From Bacteroidales bacterium UBA6445 (GTDB taxonomy: Bacteria > Bacteroidota > Bacteroidia > Bacteroidales > UBA932), in the NCBI GenBank assembly GCA_002439585.1, contig DJOF01000021.1:159326-223325 (forward strand): DNA of 64,000 nt, written 5' to 3'. The notes below the pieces were generated by a model. It did not search any database and had not been told where the DNA came from. It saw nothing but the letters and a program-made list of their open reading frames with translations. Of this stretch, positions 31,615 to 41,238 are shown piece by piece; the stretch's first letter is position 1, and each line of letters opens with the position of its first letter. The position numbers and the translations under genes were made by a program.

Positions 31615-34266
31615 ATGGACATTTCGGCAAAATACGATCCCTCCTCAGTGGAGGACAAATGGTATGCATATTGGCTCGATCACAAGTTTTTCCATTCGGA
31701 GCCTGACGGTAGAGAGCCTTATTCCATAGTTATTCCGCCCCCAAACGTTACCGGTATACTTCATATGGGGCACGTGCTCAATAATACTCTCAACGATGTG
31801 CTTGTCCGCAAGGCCAGAATGGACGGCAAGAATGCCTGCTGGATACCTGGTACGGACCATGCCTCTATCGCCACTGAGAACAAAGTGGTCTCAAGGCTTA
31901 AGGGAATGGGCATCAAGAAAGAAGACTTGACACGAGAGGAGTTCCTCAAGTATGCCTGGGAGTGGAAAGAGGAGCATGGTGGTATCATACTCAACCAGCT
32001 ACGCAAACTCGGAGCTTCTTGCGATTGGGACAGAACCAGATTCACGATGGACCCTGATCTAAGCGAGGCTGTCACGGCTACGTTTGTATATTTCTACAAG
32101 AAAGGATTGATATACAGGGGAGTGAGGATGGTCAACTGGGATCCGGTAGGACTTACGGCAGTAAGCGACGAAGAGGTCATTCACAGGGAGACCAAGAGCC
32201 ATTTCTACCATCTGAGATACTATATATCCGATGGACATGGCAACAGGACAGACAAATATATAGTAGTTGCCACAACGCGTCCGGAAACTATTATGGCAGA
32301 TGCTGCTGTCAGTATCAACCCTGAAGACAAACGATATCACTGGCTTAAGGGCAAGAAGGTGCTGATACCACTTATCAACAAGGAAATCCCGATTATTGAG
32401 GATTCCTATGTTGAGATTGGATTCGGTACTGGCTGCCTAAAGGTGACACCGGCTCATGATGTAAATGACTATGAGATTGGTCTCCGGCACAACCTTCCTG
32501 TCACAGACATTATCGACGATCACGGGCGTCTCAACGAGAAAGCTCAGATACTTGTAGGTGAAGACCGCTTCGAGGCAAGGCGCAAGATTGAGAAAATGCT
32601 TGCGGATGCAGGTTGTCTTGAGAAAGTAGAGGAGTATGTATCTCCTATAGGGTATTCAGAGAGGACTGATGCTGTAATCGAACCAAAACTTTCGACACAG
32701 TGGTTTCTTAAGATGGGACATCTTGCCGCCATGGCACTTGAATCCGTGGAGAGCGGCAAGGTCAAGCTGATTCCAGATAAATATCGCAATACCTACAGAC
32801 ACTGGATGGAGACGGTAAAAGACTGGTGCATAAGTCGCCAACTGTGGTGGGGGCAGCGTATCCCAGCATACTATCTACCAGACGGAAGATTCGTTGTAGA
32901 AGAGACATCTGAAGCTGCACTTGAAGCCGCAAGGAAGCTTGTACCGGATGCTACTGCCGATATGCTGCATCAGGATGACGATGTGCTTGACACATGGTTC
33001 TCCTCATGGCTTTGGCCGATCTCAGTATTTGATCCCGGCAAACCAGGGCATCCCGAGCACGTCCCGAACAAGGACCTTGCATACTATTATCCTACAAATG
33101 ACCTTGTTACTGGCCCAGACATATTGTTCTTCTGGGTAGCCAGGATGGTAATGGCAGGTGATGAGTTCATGGGCAAGGAACCTTTCTCCAATGTCTATCT
33201 TACTGGAATAGTGAGGGACAAGCTCGGAAGGAAGATGTCCAAGACTCTTGGAAATTCCCCCGACCCACTTGACCTTATCGCCCGTTATGGGGCTGACGCT
33301 GTGCGCATTGGCATGCTGCTTTGCTCATCTGCGGGCAATGATATTTTTTATGATGAATCCCAGGTAGAGCAGGGAAGGAATTTCTGTGGCAAGATATGGA
33401 ACTCGTACAGACTGGTAAAAGGATGGACAGTAGACGAGACTATTGCACAACCACGCAGCTCGGCGACAGCTGTTGCATGGTTTGCAAGCAGACTCAATGC
33501 CACCATAGAAGAGGTAAATGATCATTTCGCCAAATTCAGAATCTCTGATGCTCTAATGAGTGTCTACAAGCTGTTTTGGGATGACTATTGCTCATGGTAT
33601 CTTGAGGCTGTCAAGCCTGCATACGGATCTCCAATAGACGGAAAGACGTATACAAGCACATTGTCTTTCTTTGAGTCTCTGCTGAAGATGATACACCCTG
33701 TAATGCCGTTCATTACAGAGGAACTTTGGCACGATATGGAAGAAAGGAAAGACGGTGAGACTATTATGTATGCCCGTTTCCCTGAAGCGGGAGCTGTAGA
33801 CGGCGTGCTCCTGTCCTCATTTGCCCTTGCACAAGAGGCAATCAACGGCATAAGAGGCATAAGGCAGCAGAAAGGAATATCTCCGAGGGAAACCCTTCAG
33901 TTCAGATTCAAGGGTGATTTCCCAGAGAATATGCTTGAGGTTGTATCCAAGCTTGCAAATGCTGTTCCTTCAGAAAGCGAGTCTGCCGGAGGTAGTGGAG
34001 TATCCCTTGTTATAGGCACTTGTGAGATGTGTGTGCCACTTGAAGGGAAGGTAGATGTTGGGGAAGAGATTGCAAAACTGCGTGGAGAACTCGGCTATCA
34101 GAAGGCATTCCTTGAGTCAGTGCGCAAGAAGCTCTCCAACGAGAGGTTTGTTGCCCATGCTCCTGAGAAGGTGGTGGAGACGGAGCGCAAGAAAGAAGCA
34201 GACGCACTTGCAAGAATAGAGAGTTACGAATCCCAGCTGAAAGCACTTGGAGCTGAGATTGAATAA
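31615..34266 (+). CDS. valS: Valyl-tRNA synthetase
   Basis: ValS charges tRNA-Val. The 883-aa protein has class I signature motifs: the HIGH box as PPPNVTGILHMGHVLNNT (about 42-59) and KMSKS as GRKMSKTLGNS. The CP1 editing domain lies between them (about 200-345, with TTRPETIMAD and the GTGCLKVTPAHD segment). The anticodon-binding domain and the C-terminal coiled-coil arm (about 815-883, rich in Glu/Lys) follow. Length is normal. Confidence 0.97.
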   Translation: MDISAKYDPSSVEDKWYAYWLDHKFFHSEPDGREPYSIVIPPPNVTGILHMGHVLNNTLNDVLVRKARMDGKNACWIPGTDHASIATENKVVSRLKGMGIKKEDLTREEFLKYAWEWKEEHGGIILNQLRKLGASCDWDRTRFTMDPDLSEAVTATFVYFYKKGLIYRGVRMVNWDPVGLTAVSDEEVIHRETKSHFYHLRYYISDGHGNRTDKYIVVATTRPETIMADAAVSINPEDKRYHWLKGKKVLIPLINKEIPIIEDSYVEIGFGTGCLKVTPAHDVNDYEIGLRHNLPVTDIIDDHGRLNEKAQILVGEDRFEARRKIEKMLADAGCLEKVEEYVSPIGYSERTDAVIEPKLSTQWFLKMGHLAAMALESVESGKVKLIPDKYRNTYRHWMETVKDWCISRQLWWGQRIPAYYLPDGRFVVEETSEAALEAARKLVPDATADMLHQDDDVLDTWFSSWLWPISVFDPGKPGHPEHVPNKDLAYYYPTNDLVTGPDILFFWVARMVMAGDEFMGKEPFSNVYLTGIVRDKLGRKMSKTLGNSPDPLDLIARYGADAVRIGMLLCSSAGNDIFYDESQVEQGRNFCGKIWNSYRLVKGWTVDETIAQPRSSATAVAWFASRLNATIEEVNDHFAKFRISDALMSVYKLFWDDYCSWYLEAVKPAYGSPIDGKTYTSTLSFFESLLKMIHPVMPFITEELWHDMEERKDGETIMYARFPEAGAVDGVLLSSFALAQEAINGIRGIRQQKGISPRETLQFRFKGDFPENMLEVVSKLANAVPSESESAGGSGVSLVIGTCEMCVPLEGKVDVGEEIAKLRGELGYQKAFLESVRKKLSNERFVAHAPEKVVETERKKEADALARIESYESQLKALGAEIE

Positions 34267-34274
34267 ACGAGACT

Positions 34275-34688
34275 ATGATGTATTACGAGACAAGTTTCCC
34301 CGTCAGGTATTATGAGACTGACCAGATGGGTATAGTCCACCATTCCAATTATATAAGGTATTTCGAATGCGCCAGGAACGCCATGATTAGAGAAGGAGGC
34401 TATCCTATTGAAGCTTGCGAGGCTGACGGGGTTGTTGTCCCTATCGTATCCGTAACTTGCAAGTTCAAGCATTCCGCAAGGATGGGGGACACTGTAAGGT
34501 GTACGGCATCAATATCAAAGTTGCCTTTGGCAAAGCTCTACATCAGTCAGGCCGTATACAATCAGGACGGAATTCTCTGTGCTGAGGGAGAGGTCGTGCT
34601 TGGCTTTCTGGACAAGGCTACTGGGCGTCCTGTTCCTTGTCCAGAGAAGCTCATGGAGATGATAAGGTCGCATATCGATGAAAAGTAA
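34275..34688 (+). CDS. YbgC/FadM-type acyl-CoA thioesterase
   Basis: The 137-aa hot-dog-fold protein has the 4-hydroxybenzoyl-CoA thioesterase-type motif RYYETDQMGIVHHSNYIRYFE, with the catalytic Asp in TDQMG. Length is typical. It is a cytoplasmic thioesterase acting on acyl-CoA or acyl-ACP; the substrate is unknown. It lies 8 nt after valS and 6 nt before the ABC-F gene, so it is probably part of that operon. Two adjacent ATGs (34275, 34278) are possible starts. Confidence 0.85.
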   Translation: MMYYETSFPVRYYETDQMGIVHHSNYIRYFECARNAMIREGGYPIEACEADGVVVPIVSVTCKFKHSARMGDTVRCTASISKLPLAKLYISQAVYNQDGILCAEGEVVLGFLDKATGRPVPCPEKLMEMIRSHIDEK

Positions 34689-34694
34689 ATATAA

Positions 34695-36617
34695 ATGATT
34701 TCAATTAACGGAATTACAGTATCTTACGGAAATTATAACCTCCTTGACAATGTAAGTTTCCACATAAGCGAGAAAGACAAGATCGGCCTGGTAGGGAAGA
34801 ACGGTGCCGGGAAGTCAACCATAATGAAACTTATATGCGGTCTGCAAAGTCCGACTTCAGGGCACATAGACAAGCCTGCCGGTACAAGAATTGGTTATCT
34901 TCCGCAGATAATGGAGCATCATAAAGGAAAGACTGTTATGGAAGAGACCATGACAGCCTTTTCTTCATTGAAAGAGCTGGAAGAGGAACTTTCCCGTATC
35001 GGGACTGAACTCGCAGAGAGGGACGACTATGAGTCCGAAGAATATATGGCCCTCATAGCACGGATGAATGAAGTCAATGATCTGCTGGGGATAGAGCATT
35101 CTGAGCCTCCCGCAGTCAAGGCAGAGAAGACCCTGCTCGGACTAGGATTCAAGCCTGAGGATTTCGACAGGAAGACAGAGACATTCAGTCAGGGATGGAA
35201 CATGCGTATAGAGCTTGCGAAGATCTTGCTTTCCGATCCTGATGTGCTTATGCTTGACGAGCCTACCAATCATCTGGATATTGAATCCATAGAATGGCTT
35301 GAGTCTTATCTCAAAGGTTACAGAGGTTCCATACTTCTTGTCTCTCACGACAGACGCTTCCTTGACAACGTTACTAATAGGACTGTGGAGATCATGCTCG
35401 GCCATGTGTACGACTACAAAGTTCCATATAGCCAGTATATAATGCTTCGCAAAGAGCGGATTGCCCAGCAGACTGCAGCGTATGAGAACCAGCAGAAGAT
35501 GATAGAGAAGACAGAGGACTTCATCAACAGGTTCAGATACAAGCCAAGCAAATCCAATCAGGTACAGTCGAGGATCAAGGCATTGGAGAAGATTGAGCGA
35601 ATAGAAATAGACGAAAGTGACAACTCTGCTCTCTCGGTAAAGTTTCCGCCCGCACCGCGTTCGGGAGATGTAGTCTTTAAGGCTTCGGATATCACAGTTG
35701 GTTATCCAGGAAAAGTAGTCTTCCGTGATGCTGATATCGAGATACGCAGAGGTGAGAAAGTAGCCTTGGTGGGTCGCAACGGAGAAGGAAAGACCACCCT
35801 TATGAGGGTAATGACAGGGGAACTTGCCCCTCTGTCCGGCACAGCCTCTCTCGGCCATAATGTAGCGGTAGGGTATTTTGCCCAGAATCAGGAAGATGTA
35901 TTGGACAAAAACATTACCGTCATGCAGACTCTTGAGAATATCGCTACGGGCGATATCCGTACAAGGCTCAGGGATATACTCGGGGCCTTCCTGTTCAAGG
36001 GAGATGACGTGGACAAGAAGGTGGCAGTCCTAAGTGGAGGTGAACGTGCACGGCTCGGCATGGCCAAGCTAATGTTGCAGCCCTATAACCTTCTGGCACT
36101 CGATGAGCCGACCAACCACATGGACATAAGGTCAAAGGATGTTCTTAAAGCCGCACTTTCCAAATTCGACGGCACTGTTGTCATTGTCTCTCACGACAGG
36201 GATTTCCTCGACGGACTTGTGGACAAGGTATACGAATTCAAGGATGGCCATGTAAAGGAACATCTCGGAGGGATACAGGATTTCCTTGAGAAACTGAGGA
36301 TCGGAAATCTTCAGGAACTCGAGAGGCATGCGGAGCAGAAAGCGGAAGCTGCCCCACAAGATACCTCTGCCGGAAAGAAAGAATTTAACGAACGTAAGTG
36401 TATCTCCAAGGAAGATAGGAAGATACGCAACCGCATCTCCTGGCTAGAGAATAAGATCGAGGAGACGGAGGCATCAATGAAATCTATAGAAGAGCATCTT
36501 GCTTCTCCAGGCAAAGACGATGATGTAATGGAGCTTACACGTAGTTATCTTGAACTTAAAAGAGAGAATGATACCCTTACAGACGAATGGGCGTCATTGT
36601 CTGAAAAATTGTCATAG
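34695..36617 (+). CDS. ABC-F family ATP-binding protein
   Basis: The 640-aa protein has two ABC domains and no membrane segment. Domain 1 has Walker A GKNGAGKST (34-42), an atypical signature FSQGWNMR in place of LSGGQ, and LMLDEPTNHLD. Domain 2 has GRNGEGKTT, LSGGERARLGM and LALDEPTNHMD. A linker rich in charged residues joins them, and a C-terminal coiled coil (about 565-640) follows. ABC-F proteins act on ribosomes as translation factors or antibiotic protection factors; this one looks like the housekeeping Uup/YdiF type. Confidence 0.9.
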   Translation: MISINGITVSYGNYNLLDNVSFHISEKDKIGLVGKNGAGKSTIMKLICGLQSPTSGHIDKPAGTRIGYLPQIMEHHKGKTVMEETMTAFSSLKELEEELSRIGTELAERDDYESEEYMALIARMNEVNDLLGIEHSEPPAVKAEKTLLGLGFKPEDFDRKTETFSQGWNMRIELAKILLSDPDVLMLDEPTNHLDIESIEWLESYLKGYRGSILLVSHDRRFLDNVTNRTVEIMLGHVYDYKVPYSQYIMLRKERIAQQTAAYENQQKMIEKTEDFINRFRYKPSKSNQVQSRIKALEKIERIEIDESDNSALSVKFPPAPRSGDVVFKASDITVGYPGKVVFRDADIEIRRGEKVALVGRNGEGKTTLMRVMTGELAPLSGTASLGHNVAVGYFAQNQEDVLDKNITVMQTLENIATGDIRTRLRDILGAFLFKGDDVDKKVAVLSGGERARLGMAKLMLQPYNLLALDEPTNHMDIRSKDVLKAALSKFDGTVVIVSHDRDFLDGLVDKVYEFKDGHVKEHLGGIQDFLEKLRIGNLQELERHAEQKAEAAPQDTSAGKKEFNERKCISKEDRKIRNRISWLENKIEETEASMKSIEEHLASPGKDDDVMELTRSYLELKRENDTLTDEWASLSEKLS

Positions 36618-36622
36618 AGCAT

Positions 36623-37735
36623 ATGTTCATACTTGACTCTCATTGTGATACTCCCTCGCAGATAATGAGGCTAAGGGACTTGTCAAAAGACAATTCTGGG
36701 GCTCATGTTGACTTCCCGAAGCTAAGGCGTGGGGGAGTCTCTTCTGTTTTTTTTGCTCTCTATACGTCCGGAACGATGACTCCGGACTCTGCTACAAGAT
36801 ATGCTCTTGAGATGCTCTCGGGAGTATATGATCAGGTAGAGGCATGCCCAGACAAGGTTGCTCTGGCATTCACATCGGAGGATATTACAAGAATAGCGGC
36901 ATCCGGCCGGACTGCAGTATGCATAGGGATGGAAAACGGACTTCCCATACAGCGAAGTCTTCCTCTGCTTAGGATGTTCTACAGGACTGGAGTAAGATAT
37001 CTTACACTTACGCACAACACGGACAATGACATCTGTGACTCTGCCTCAGGAGGCAGGCGTTGGGGCGGTCTCAGTCCTTTTGGTAGGGAAGTCGTAGCAG
37101 AGATGAACAGGTTAGGCATGATAGTGGACCTGGCTCATGCTTCTGACGAGACTTTCTATGATTGTGTACGACTTTCTAAGGCTCCCGTTGTGTCCACGCA
37201 CTCATGCTGCCGGGCTCTTGCAGGACATAGGCGCAATATGAGCGATGACATGCTCAGAGCCCTTGCAAGTACAGGGGGAGTTATCCAGATAAATTTCTAT
37301 CCTGTATTTCTTTCAGATTCATTCGCGCACCTGCTTGACAAGTCTGGGCTCGATACAAAGGCTGATGAGATTGAGGAGAAATTTATAAAAGATCCTTCCG
37401 ATGAGGGAAAGAGACTGGAATGGTCAAGAATCCTGAAAGAATTGTCAAGGCTTCCGCGTCCTTCAGTCGAGGATGTAGTAGACCATATTGACCATGCAGT
37501 CAAAGTAGCCGGAATTGACCATGTAGGAGTAGGATCGGACTTCGATGGTATAAATGTTACGCCTTCCGGACTTGACGATATCTCCATGATTGGAAATGTC
37601 TTTGACTGTATGGCAAGGCGCGGTTACTCTGACTCGGAAATTGCAAAAGTAGCAGGCGAGAACTTCCTGAGAGTCATGAAAACCGCAGAATCCATAGCCG
37701 ATAAGTCTAATCTTCTCACTATTAAAAGATTATAA
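36623..37735 (+). CDS. M19 family dipeptidase (renal dipeptidase-like)
   Basis: The 370-aa zinc peptidase has the N-terminal metal motif DSHCDTP (H-x-D), the bridging Glu in CIGMENGLPI, LTHNTDNDICDS, the His ligands in VDLAHASDETF and VVSTHSCCRAL, and HVGVGSDFDGI near the end. No signal peptide is seen, so it is cytoplasmic. It cleaves dipeptides, perhaps including D-containing ones. It follows the ABC-F gene by 5 nt and ends at a strong bidirectional hairpin. Confidence 0.92.
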   Translation: MFILDSHCDTPSQIMRLRDLSKDNSGAHVDFPKLRRGGVSSVFFALYTSGTMTPDSATRYALEMLSGVYDQVEACPDKVALAFTSEDITRIAASGRTAVCIGMENGLPIQRSLPLLRMFYRTGVRYLTLTHNTDNDICDSASGGRRWGGLSPFGREVVAEMNRLGMIVDLAHASDETFYDCVRLSKAPVVSTHSCCRALAGHRRNMSDDMLRALASTGGVIQINFYPVFLSDSFAHLLDKSGLDTKADEIEEKFIKDPSDEGKRLEWSRILKELSRLPRPSVEDVVDHIDHAVKVAGIDHVGVGSDFDGINVTPSGLDDISMIGNVFDCMARRGYSDSEIAKVAGENFLRVMKTAESIADKSNLLTIKRL

Positions 37736-37769
37736 CCTTTAATAATCATTGCTTATATTTCACAAAACT

Positions 37770-37814
37770 AAATGTAACAAAAAAGTTATAGTATTTAACT
37801 ATTTTGTTACATTT
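37770..37814. terminator. Bidirectional terminator between the dipeptidase and cinA
   Basis: AAATGTAACAAAA (37770-37782) pairs perfectly with TTTTGTTACATTT (37802-37814). The inner AGTTA/TAACT extends the stem past one A-A mismatch. It lies where two genes converge. Confidence 0.8.
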
Positions 37815-37822
37815 ATTGACTA

Positions 37823-39109
37823 TTATAGATTTAAGTCTTTCTTCACAAGATTGAGCAATGTATACAGGGCAGAGGCTGCAAAACGCTGTATATTGCGTAT
37901 TCGATCTCCTTTATAGATGAATTTCTGAGTAGCGGACAGGCCTGAAGCCGAACATACTCCTATCCAGACGGTACCATCGGGATTGATCCCGTCTCCGCCT
38001 CCGGGACCTGCCAGCCCAGTAGTTGCCACGGCATAATCACTCTTCATAAGTTGCATTACCCCTTTGGCCATAGCGGCTGCCACTTCAGAGCTTACTACTC
38101 CGCAACTATCTATTATGGTACTGCTTACTCCGAGAACTTTCTCCTTTACTGGAATGGCATAAGATGTAACTGAACCTATATAATAGGCAGATGAACCGGG
38201 TACAGATGTTATTAGATGAGAAATCTCCCCTCCTGTGCAAGATTCCGCAGCTGAGAGAGTCTTGCCATGGGCGGAGAGTATTTCTGCAAGCGCATGCTCC
38301 AGGGTATCCTCCTTGTCAGAATATATCGTATTGCCGAGGATTGTCTTCAAAGTGTCAAATTCTGCATCGATCCTCTTCATCTCACGGGCCTTGTCACCTC
38401 CGTATATGGAAAGGCGGAGCTTGACTCCGGTAAGGGGTGAGGGCAGATAGGCAAGATGCATGTCTTCAGGAAGTGAAGCCTCCCAAGGTGCTATCTTCTC
38501 GGCCAAAGCAGATTCTGCAATGCCATAGGTCATGATAGACTTGTGGTAGATGTCCGTAAGTGCAAAATGTCTCCTGATGTCGGCCATAACGTCAGGCAAT
38601 GCGTTCCTGGTCTCGAATGGCACACCTGGCATAGAATAAAGGACATGAGTGCCGCTGCATCCGGGAATCTCCTTGTCCGTAAGTCTGAATACCATTATAG
38701 GGGCTGTTCCGCATTTGTTGGGAATCACCTCACATCTGTCTGGGACTTTGGCCTGAGACAGGTTGCTTTCAAGATTGTCAATTCCGCGTGCCGAGAGAAT
38801 GGAATGCATCAGGGCATTCTGCCTCTGGTCCACTATGTATCCTTTGCTGCAGGAGAGTTCGGCAAGAGCAGCCTTTGTGATGTCGTCTTTTGTGGGTCCA
38901 AGCCCTCCAGTACAGATGACAATATCGTGGCTTGCAAGTGCGGAACGTAAAGTTCTCACAATTGCGTCATGATCATCACCTATTGATACCATATTGGTTA
39001 CACGAACGCCGATGCGGTTGAGTTCTGTAGCGATGGCAGCTGAGTTGGTGTCTGTTATCTGGCCTATCAGGATCTCGTCACCGATAGTGCATATTGATGC
39101 TGTTATCAT
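37823..39109 (-). CDS. cinA: CinA family nicotinamide-nucleotide amidohydrolase/competence-damage protein
   Basis: The 428-aa protein has both CinA parts. The N-terminal MoaB/COG1058 domain has ICTIGDEILIGQITDTNS and VICTGGLGPTKDDIT. The C-terminal PncC-like domain (about 265-425) has LSAAESCTGGEISHLITSVPGSS and TTGLAGPGGG. Such proteins deamidate NMN and hydrolyse ADP-ribose in pyridine nucleotide recycling. The ATG overlaps the pyrD stop (ATGA). Confidence 0.92.
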   Translation of the reverse strand: MITASICTIGDEILIGQITDTNSAAIATELNRIGVRVTNMVSIGDDHDAIVRTLRSALASHDIVICTGGLGPTKDDITKAALAELSCSKGYIVDQRQNALMHSILSARGIDNLESNLSQAKVPDRCEVIPNKCGTAPIMVFRLTDKEIPGCSGTHVLYSMPGVPFETRNALPDVMADIRRHFALTDIYHKSIMTYGIAESALAEKIAPWEASLPEDMHLAYLPSPLTGVKLRLSIYGGDKAREMKRIDAEFDTLKTILGNTIYSDKEDTLEHALAEILSAHGKTLSAAESCTGGEISHLITSVPGSSAYYIGSVTSYAIPVKEKVLGVSSTIIDSCGVVSSEVAAAMAKGVMQLMKSDYAVATTGLAGPGGGDGINPDGTVWIGVCSASGLSATQKFIYKGDRIRNIQRFAASALYTLLNLVKKDLNL

Positions 39110-40137
39110 TGTCTGTCAAGATATTTCAATGTCTTAGATATTAGCCCTGGGCCTTCGTATATTAGGCCTGAATACATTTCTATAAGGGAAGCTCCGGCAT
39201 CCAGCATGGCTTTGGCATCTTCTGGGCTCATGATGCCTCCCACTCCAATTATAGGCAGACGGCCTTCAGTCTTGTCGTGAATGTACCTTACCATCTCTAT
39301 ATTGCGCCTAAATAAGGGAGCCCCAGACATGCCGCCTTTGCCAATCTCGCGTACCCTTTCTTCGGAAATAGTGAGTCCGTCCCTGGATCTTGTTGTATTT
39401 CCGGCAACAATGCCATCGATGCCGGAAGACATGGCGTATGAGAGGATCTCGTCGATCTGTGCATGAACCAAATCCGGTGACAGTTTCAGCAAGACAGGTT
39501 TATATTTGTCGAATCCGGTCCTCATATCAAGCAGACTGTCCATTATATCAGATAGAGCAGAGACGTCTTGAAGCCCTGTAAGACCTTCTACATTAGGGCA
39601 AGAAATGTTGATCACAAACATATCAACATAGTCATATAGCATTGTGAATGCCTCAAGGTAATCCTTGGCTACTTCATCACCATGCGAAGATGATCTCGGG
39701 GCTATATTTCCAGCTACGATTACTTTCGGGGGAAATCCGGTAAGATTGCGGATAGCGTTAGAGACTCCATGATTATTGATACCCATGCGGTTGATTATTG
39801 CCTTATCCTGTACGATCCTAAACACTCTTGGCTTAGGATTTCCGACTTGTGGGGCACAGGTAAGCGAACCTATCTCGACAAATCCGGCTCCAAGGCATGA
39901 AAGAGCATTGTAGCATTCCCCGTCCTTGTCAAGTCCTCCGGCAATGCCGACAGGATTGGGGAATTTAATGCCGAAAACTTCTCTGCCGAGACGTGGATAA
40001 TCTCTCTTGAAGATAAGGCTCAAGACACACCTGCCGGTACATGTCCGTCCCATGAGTTTTAGAAATCCTACTGTAAATCTGTGCGCAGTCTCAGCATTGA
40101 ACCTGAATAGCAAAGGCCTAATAAACGTCTTGTACAT
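39106..40137 (-). CDS. pyrD: Dihydroorotate dehydrogenase, class 2 (quinone)
   Basis: PyrD oxidises dihydroorotate to orotate with FMN and passes electrons to quinone. The 343-aa protein has the class 2 N-terminal membrane-associating helices (MYKTFIRPLLFRFNAETAHRF), NPVGIAGGLDKDGE, FVEIGSLTCAPQVGNPKPRVFR, NRMGINNHG and the FMN-binding GVGGIMSPEDA. I chose the ATG at 40137 because the transcription start predicted from a full consensus promoter (40158-40188) lies downstream of the other in-frame ATG at 40170. cinA is co-transcribed. Confidence 0.94.
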   Translation of the reverse strand: MYKTFIRPLLFRFNAETAHRFTVGFLKLMGRTCTGRCVLSLIFKRDYPRLGREVFGIKFPNPVGIAGGLDKDGECYNALSCLGAGFVEIGSLTCAPQVGNPKPRVFRIVQDKAIINRMGINNHGVSNAIRNLTGFPPKVIVAGNIAPRSSSHGDEVAKDYLEAFTMLYDYVDMFVINISCPNVEGLTGLQDVSALSDIMDSLLDMRTGFDKYKPVLLKLSPDLVHAQIDEILSYAMSSGIDGIVAGNTTRSRDGLTISEERVREIGKGGMSGAPLFRRNIEMVRYIHDKTEGRLPIIGVGGIMSPEDAKAMLDAGASLIEMYSGLIYEGPGLISKTLKYLDRQ

Positions 40138-40157
40138 AATAGACTGAATTTCGCACA

Positions 40158-40188
40158 CAAAATTAGTCAAATGACGTCTTTTTGCAAA
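40158..40188 (-). promoter_or_regulatory. Consensus promoter of pyrD-cinA
   Basis: On the minus strand, TTTG (40188-40185), a 19-nt spacer and TAATTTTG (40165-40158). It also settles the pyrD start. Confidence 0.8.
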
Positions 40189-40192
40189 GATT

Positions 40193-40720
40193 TCAGCCTA
40201 TCTCGCTGAACGTATTGTCATCATAGAATACGAGTATCTTAGTTATCCTTCTTGCTGATGTCGGAGTTGAACTTCCTGACTGGTGCTGGAGGGAAGCCGA
40301 TGCCGCACCTTCACTGCTAAGAGTCTGACCTACAGTCTGTACAGGCTGACTATCAACTGAGTTTGCGGGGGAGTTCGATACCTGATTTTGTGAAGATGCG
40401 GTCGCAGATGCCGGATCTTTCTGCTCGGGAGCAGAAAATAGATTAACCGGCGAAGCTTGAGATGCCTCTTTGGCTTCATCCTCTTCTGAAGTTTTCTGCG
40501 AAGATTTGTACATCCGGCCTTTTCCCGTAAGAAGCCACTCTATATTAAGAGAGGGATAGTGCGATAGAGTATTGTTAAGGAAATCCCATCCGGGCTTGTT
40601 GCGTCTGGCTATAATATGCGATACGCTCGCACGTGCGACATTGATCGTGTCCGCAAACTGAGACTGAGACAGATTCTCTGCCGCAAGGAACTGTTCCAAC
40701 CTGTCGTTTATATCCGTCAT
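40193..40720 (-). CDS. HTH (XRE-like) regulator with low-complexity linker
   Basis: The 175-aa protein has an N-terminal helix-turn-helix domain (residues 1-70: RLEQFLAAENLSQSQFADTI, then VSHIIARRNKPGWDFLNNTL and IEWLLTGKG). A linker of about 80 residues rich in Ser, Gln, Ala and Pro follows. It ends with a short conserved block, RITKILVFYDDNTFSEIG. This form occurs in Bacteroidota; its targets are unknown. The ATG at 40720 is chosen because residues upstream are not domain-like and a -7 box lies at 40741-40748. Confidence 0.8.
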   Translation of the reverse strand: MTDINDRLEQFLAAENLSQSQFADTINVARASVSHIIARRNKPGWDFLNNTLSHYPSLNIEWLLTGKGRMYKSSQKTSEEDEAKEASQASPVNLFSAPEQKDPASATASSQNQVSNSPANSVDSQPVQTVGQTLSSEGAASASLQHQSGSSTPTSARRITKILVFYDDNTFSEIG

Positions 40721-40740
40721 AATTCTAAACATTAGTTTTA

Positions 40741-40748
40741 CAAATGTA
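40741..40748 (-). promoter_or_regulatory. -7 box of the HTH gene
   Basis: TACATTTG on the minus strand, 21 nt before the start codon. CTTG lies 20 nt further, close to TTTG. A second TACATTTG lies at 40788-40795. Confidence 0.45.
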
Positions 40749-40850
40749 TAAATCAAAATCTTAAATTCCAAGTATAAATGTGAATTACAAATGTAAATAA
40801 ACCTGAAAGTCATGATATAACGATTATCATACATCTATAGTTAACTCAAT

Positions 40851-40985
40851 ATAATATGGTTTATATTATAACATATTAATTAGTTATTATCATAATATGG
40901 GTTTATTTTTAGAGAATCTAAATACTTAGCTGCGTTTATACAATATTCATGTAGTGTTACGCTGTAGAATCCATAATATAAACCC
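40851..40985. promoter_or_regulatory. Operator-like inverted motifs in the AT-rich HTH-queA gap
   Basis: A hairpin-forming ATAATAT/ATATTAT with GGTTT loop sits at 40851-40869. ATAATATGGGTTTAT is at 40892-40906, and CCATAATATAAACCC at 40971-40985 is the inverted form. The three share GGTTTAT next to ATAATAT. They lie in a 518-bp gene-free, strongly AT-rich stretch (40721-41238) between the divergent HTH gene and queA. I saw no DnaA boxes, so an origin is not supported. Confidence 0.45.
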
Positions 40986-41178
40986 TTGATTTGTAAATAT
41001 ATACAGTTATTATATAATTCTTATAAGTTTTACTTATGTTAGATTTATAAATATTTACAAATATATCGGATTATGAATATTTAAATTTGTTAATTCTACA
41101 ATTTTAAACTATAAATAATATTTGTGAACTTACATATATCATAGATGTAACATATGTACTGAGTCGAGAGGTCTGTTA

Positions 41179-41210
41179 TTTGTCTATATGAATCTATCTG
41201 ATTAATTTTG
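41179..41210 (+). promoter_or_regulatory. Consensus promoter of queA
   Basis: TTTG (41179-41182), a 20-nt spacer and TAATTTTG (41203-41210), 28 nt before the queA start. Confidence 0.7.
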
Positions 41211-41238
41211 TTGTATTAACAGAATATGATTTAGTGCT

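Noticed and set aside
35142..35858. A 238-codon open frame antisense to the ABC-F gene
   Set aside because: It overlaps conserved Walker and signature motifs on the other strand and shows no recognisable domain.
40721..41238. Possible replication origin in the AT-rich gap
   Set aside because: No DnaA-box-like TTATCCACA sequences were found and no dnaA, gidA or similar origin neighbours are present.
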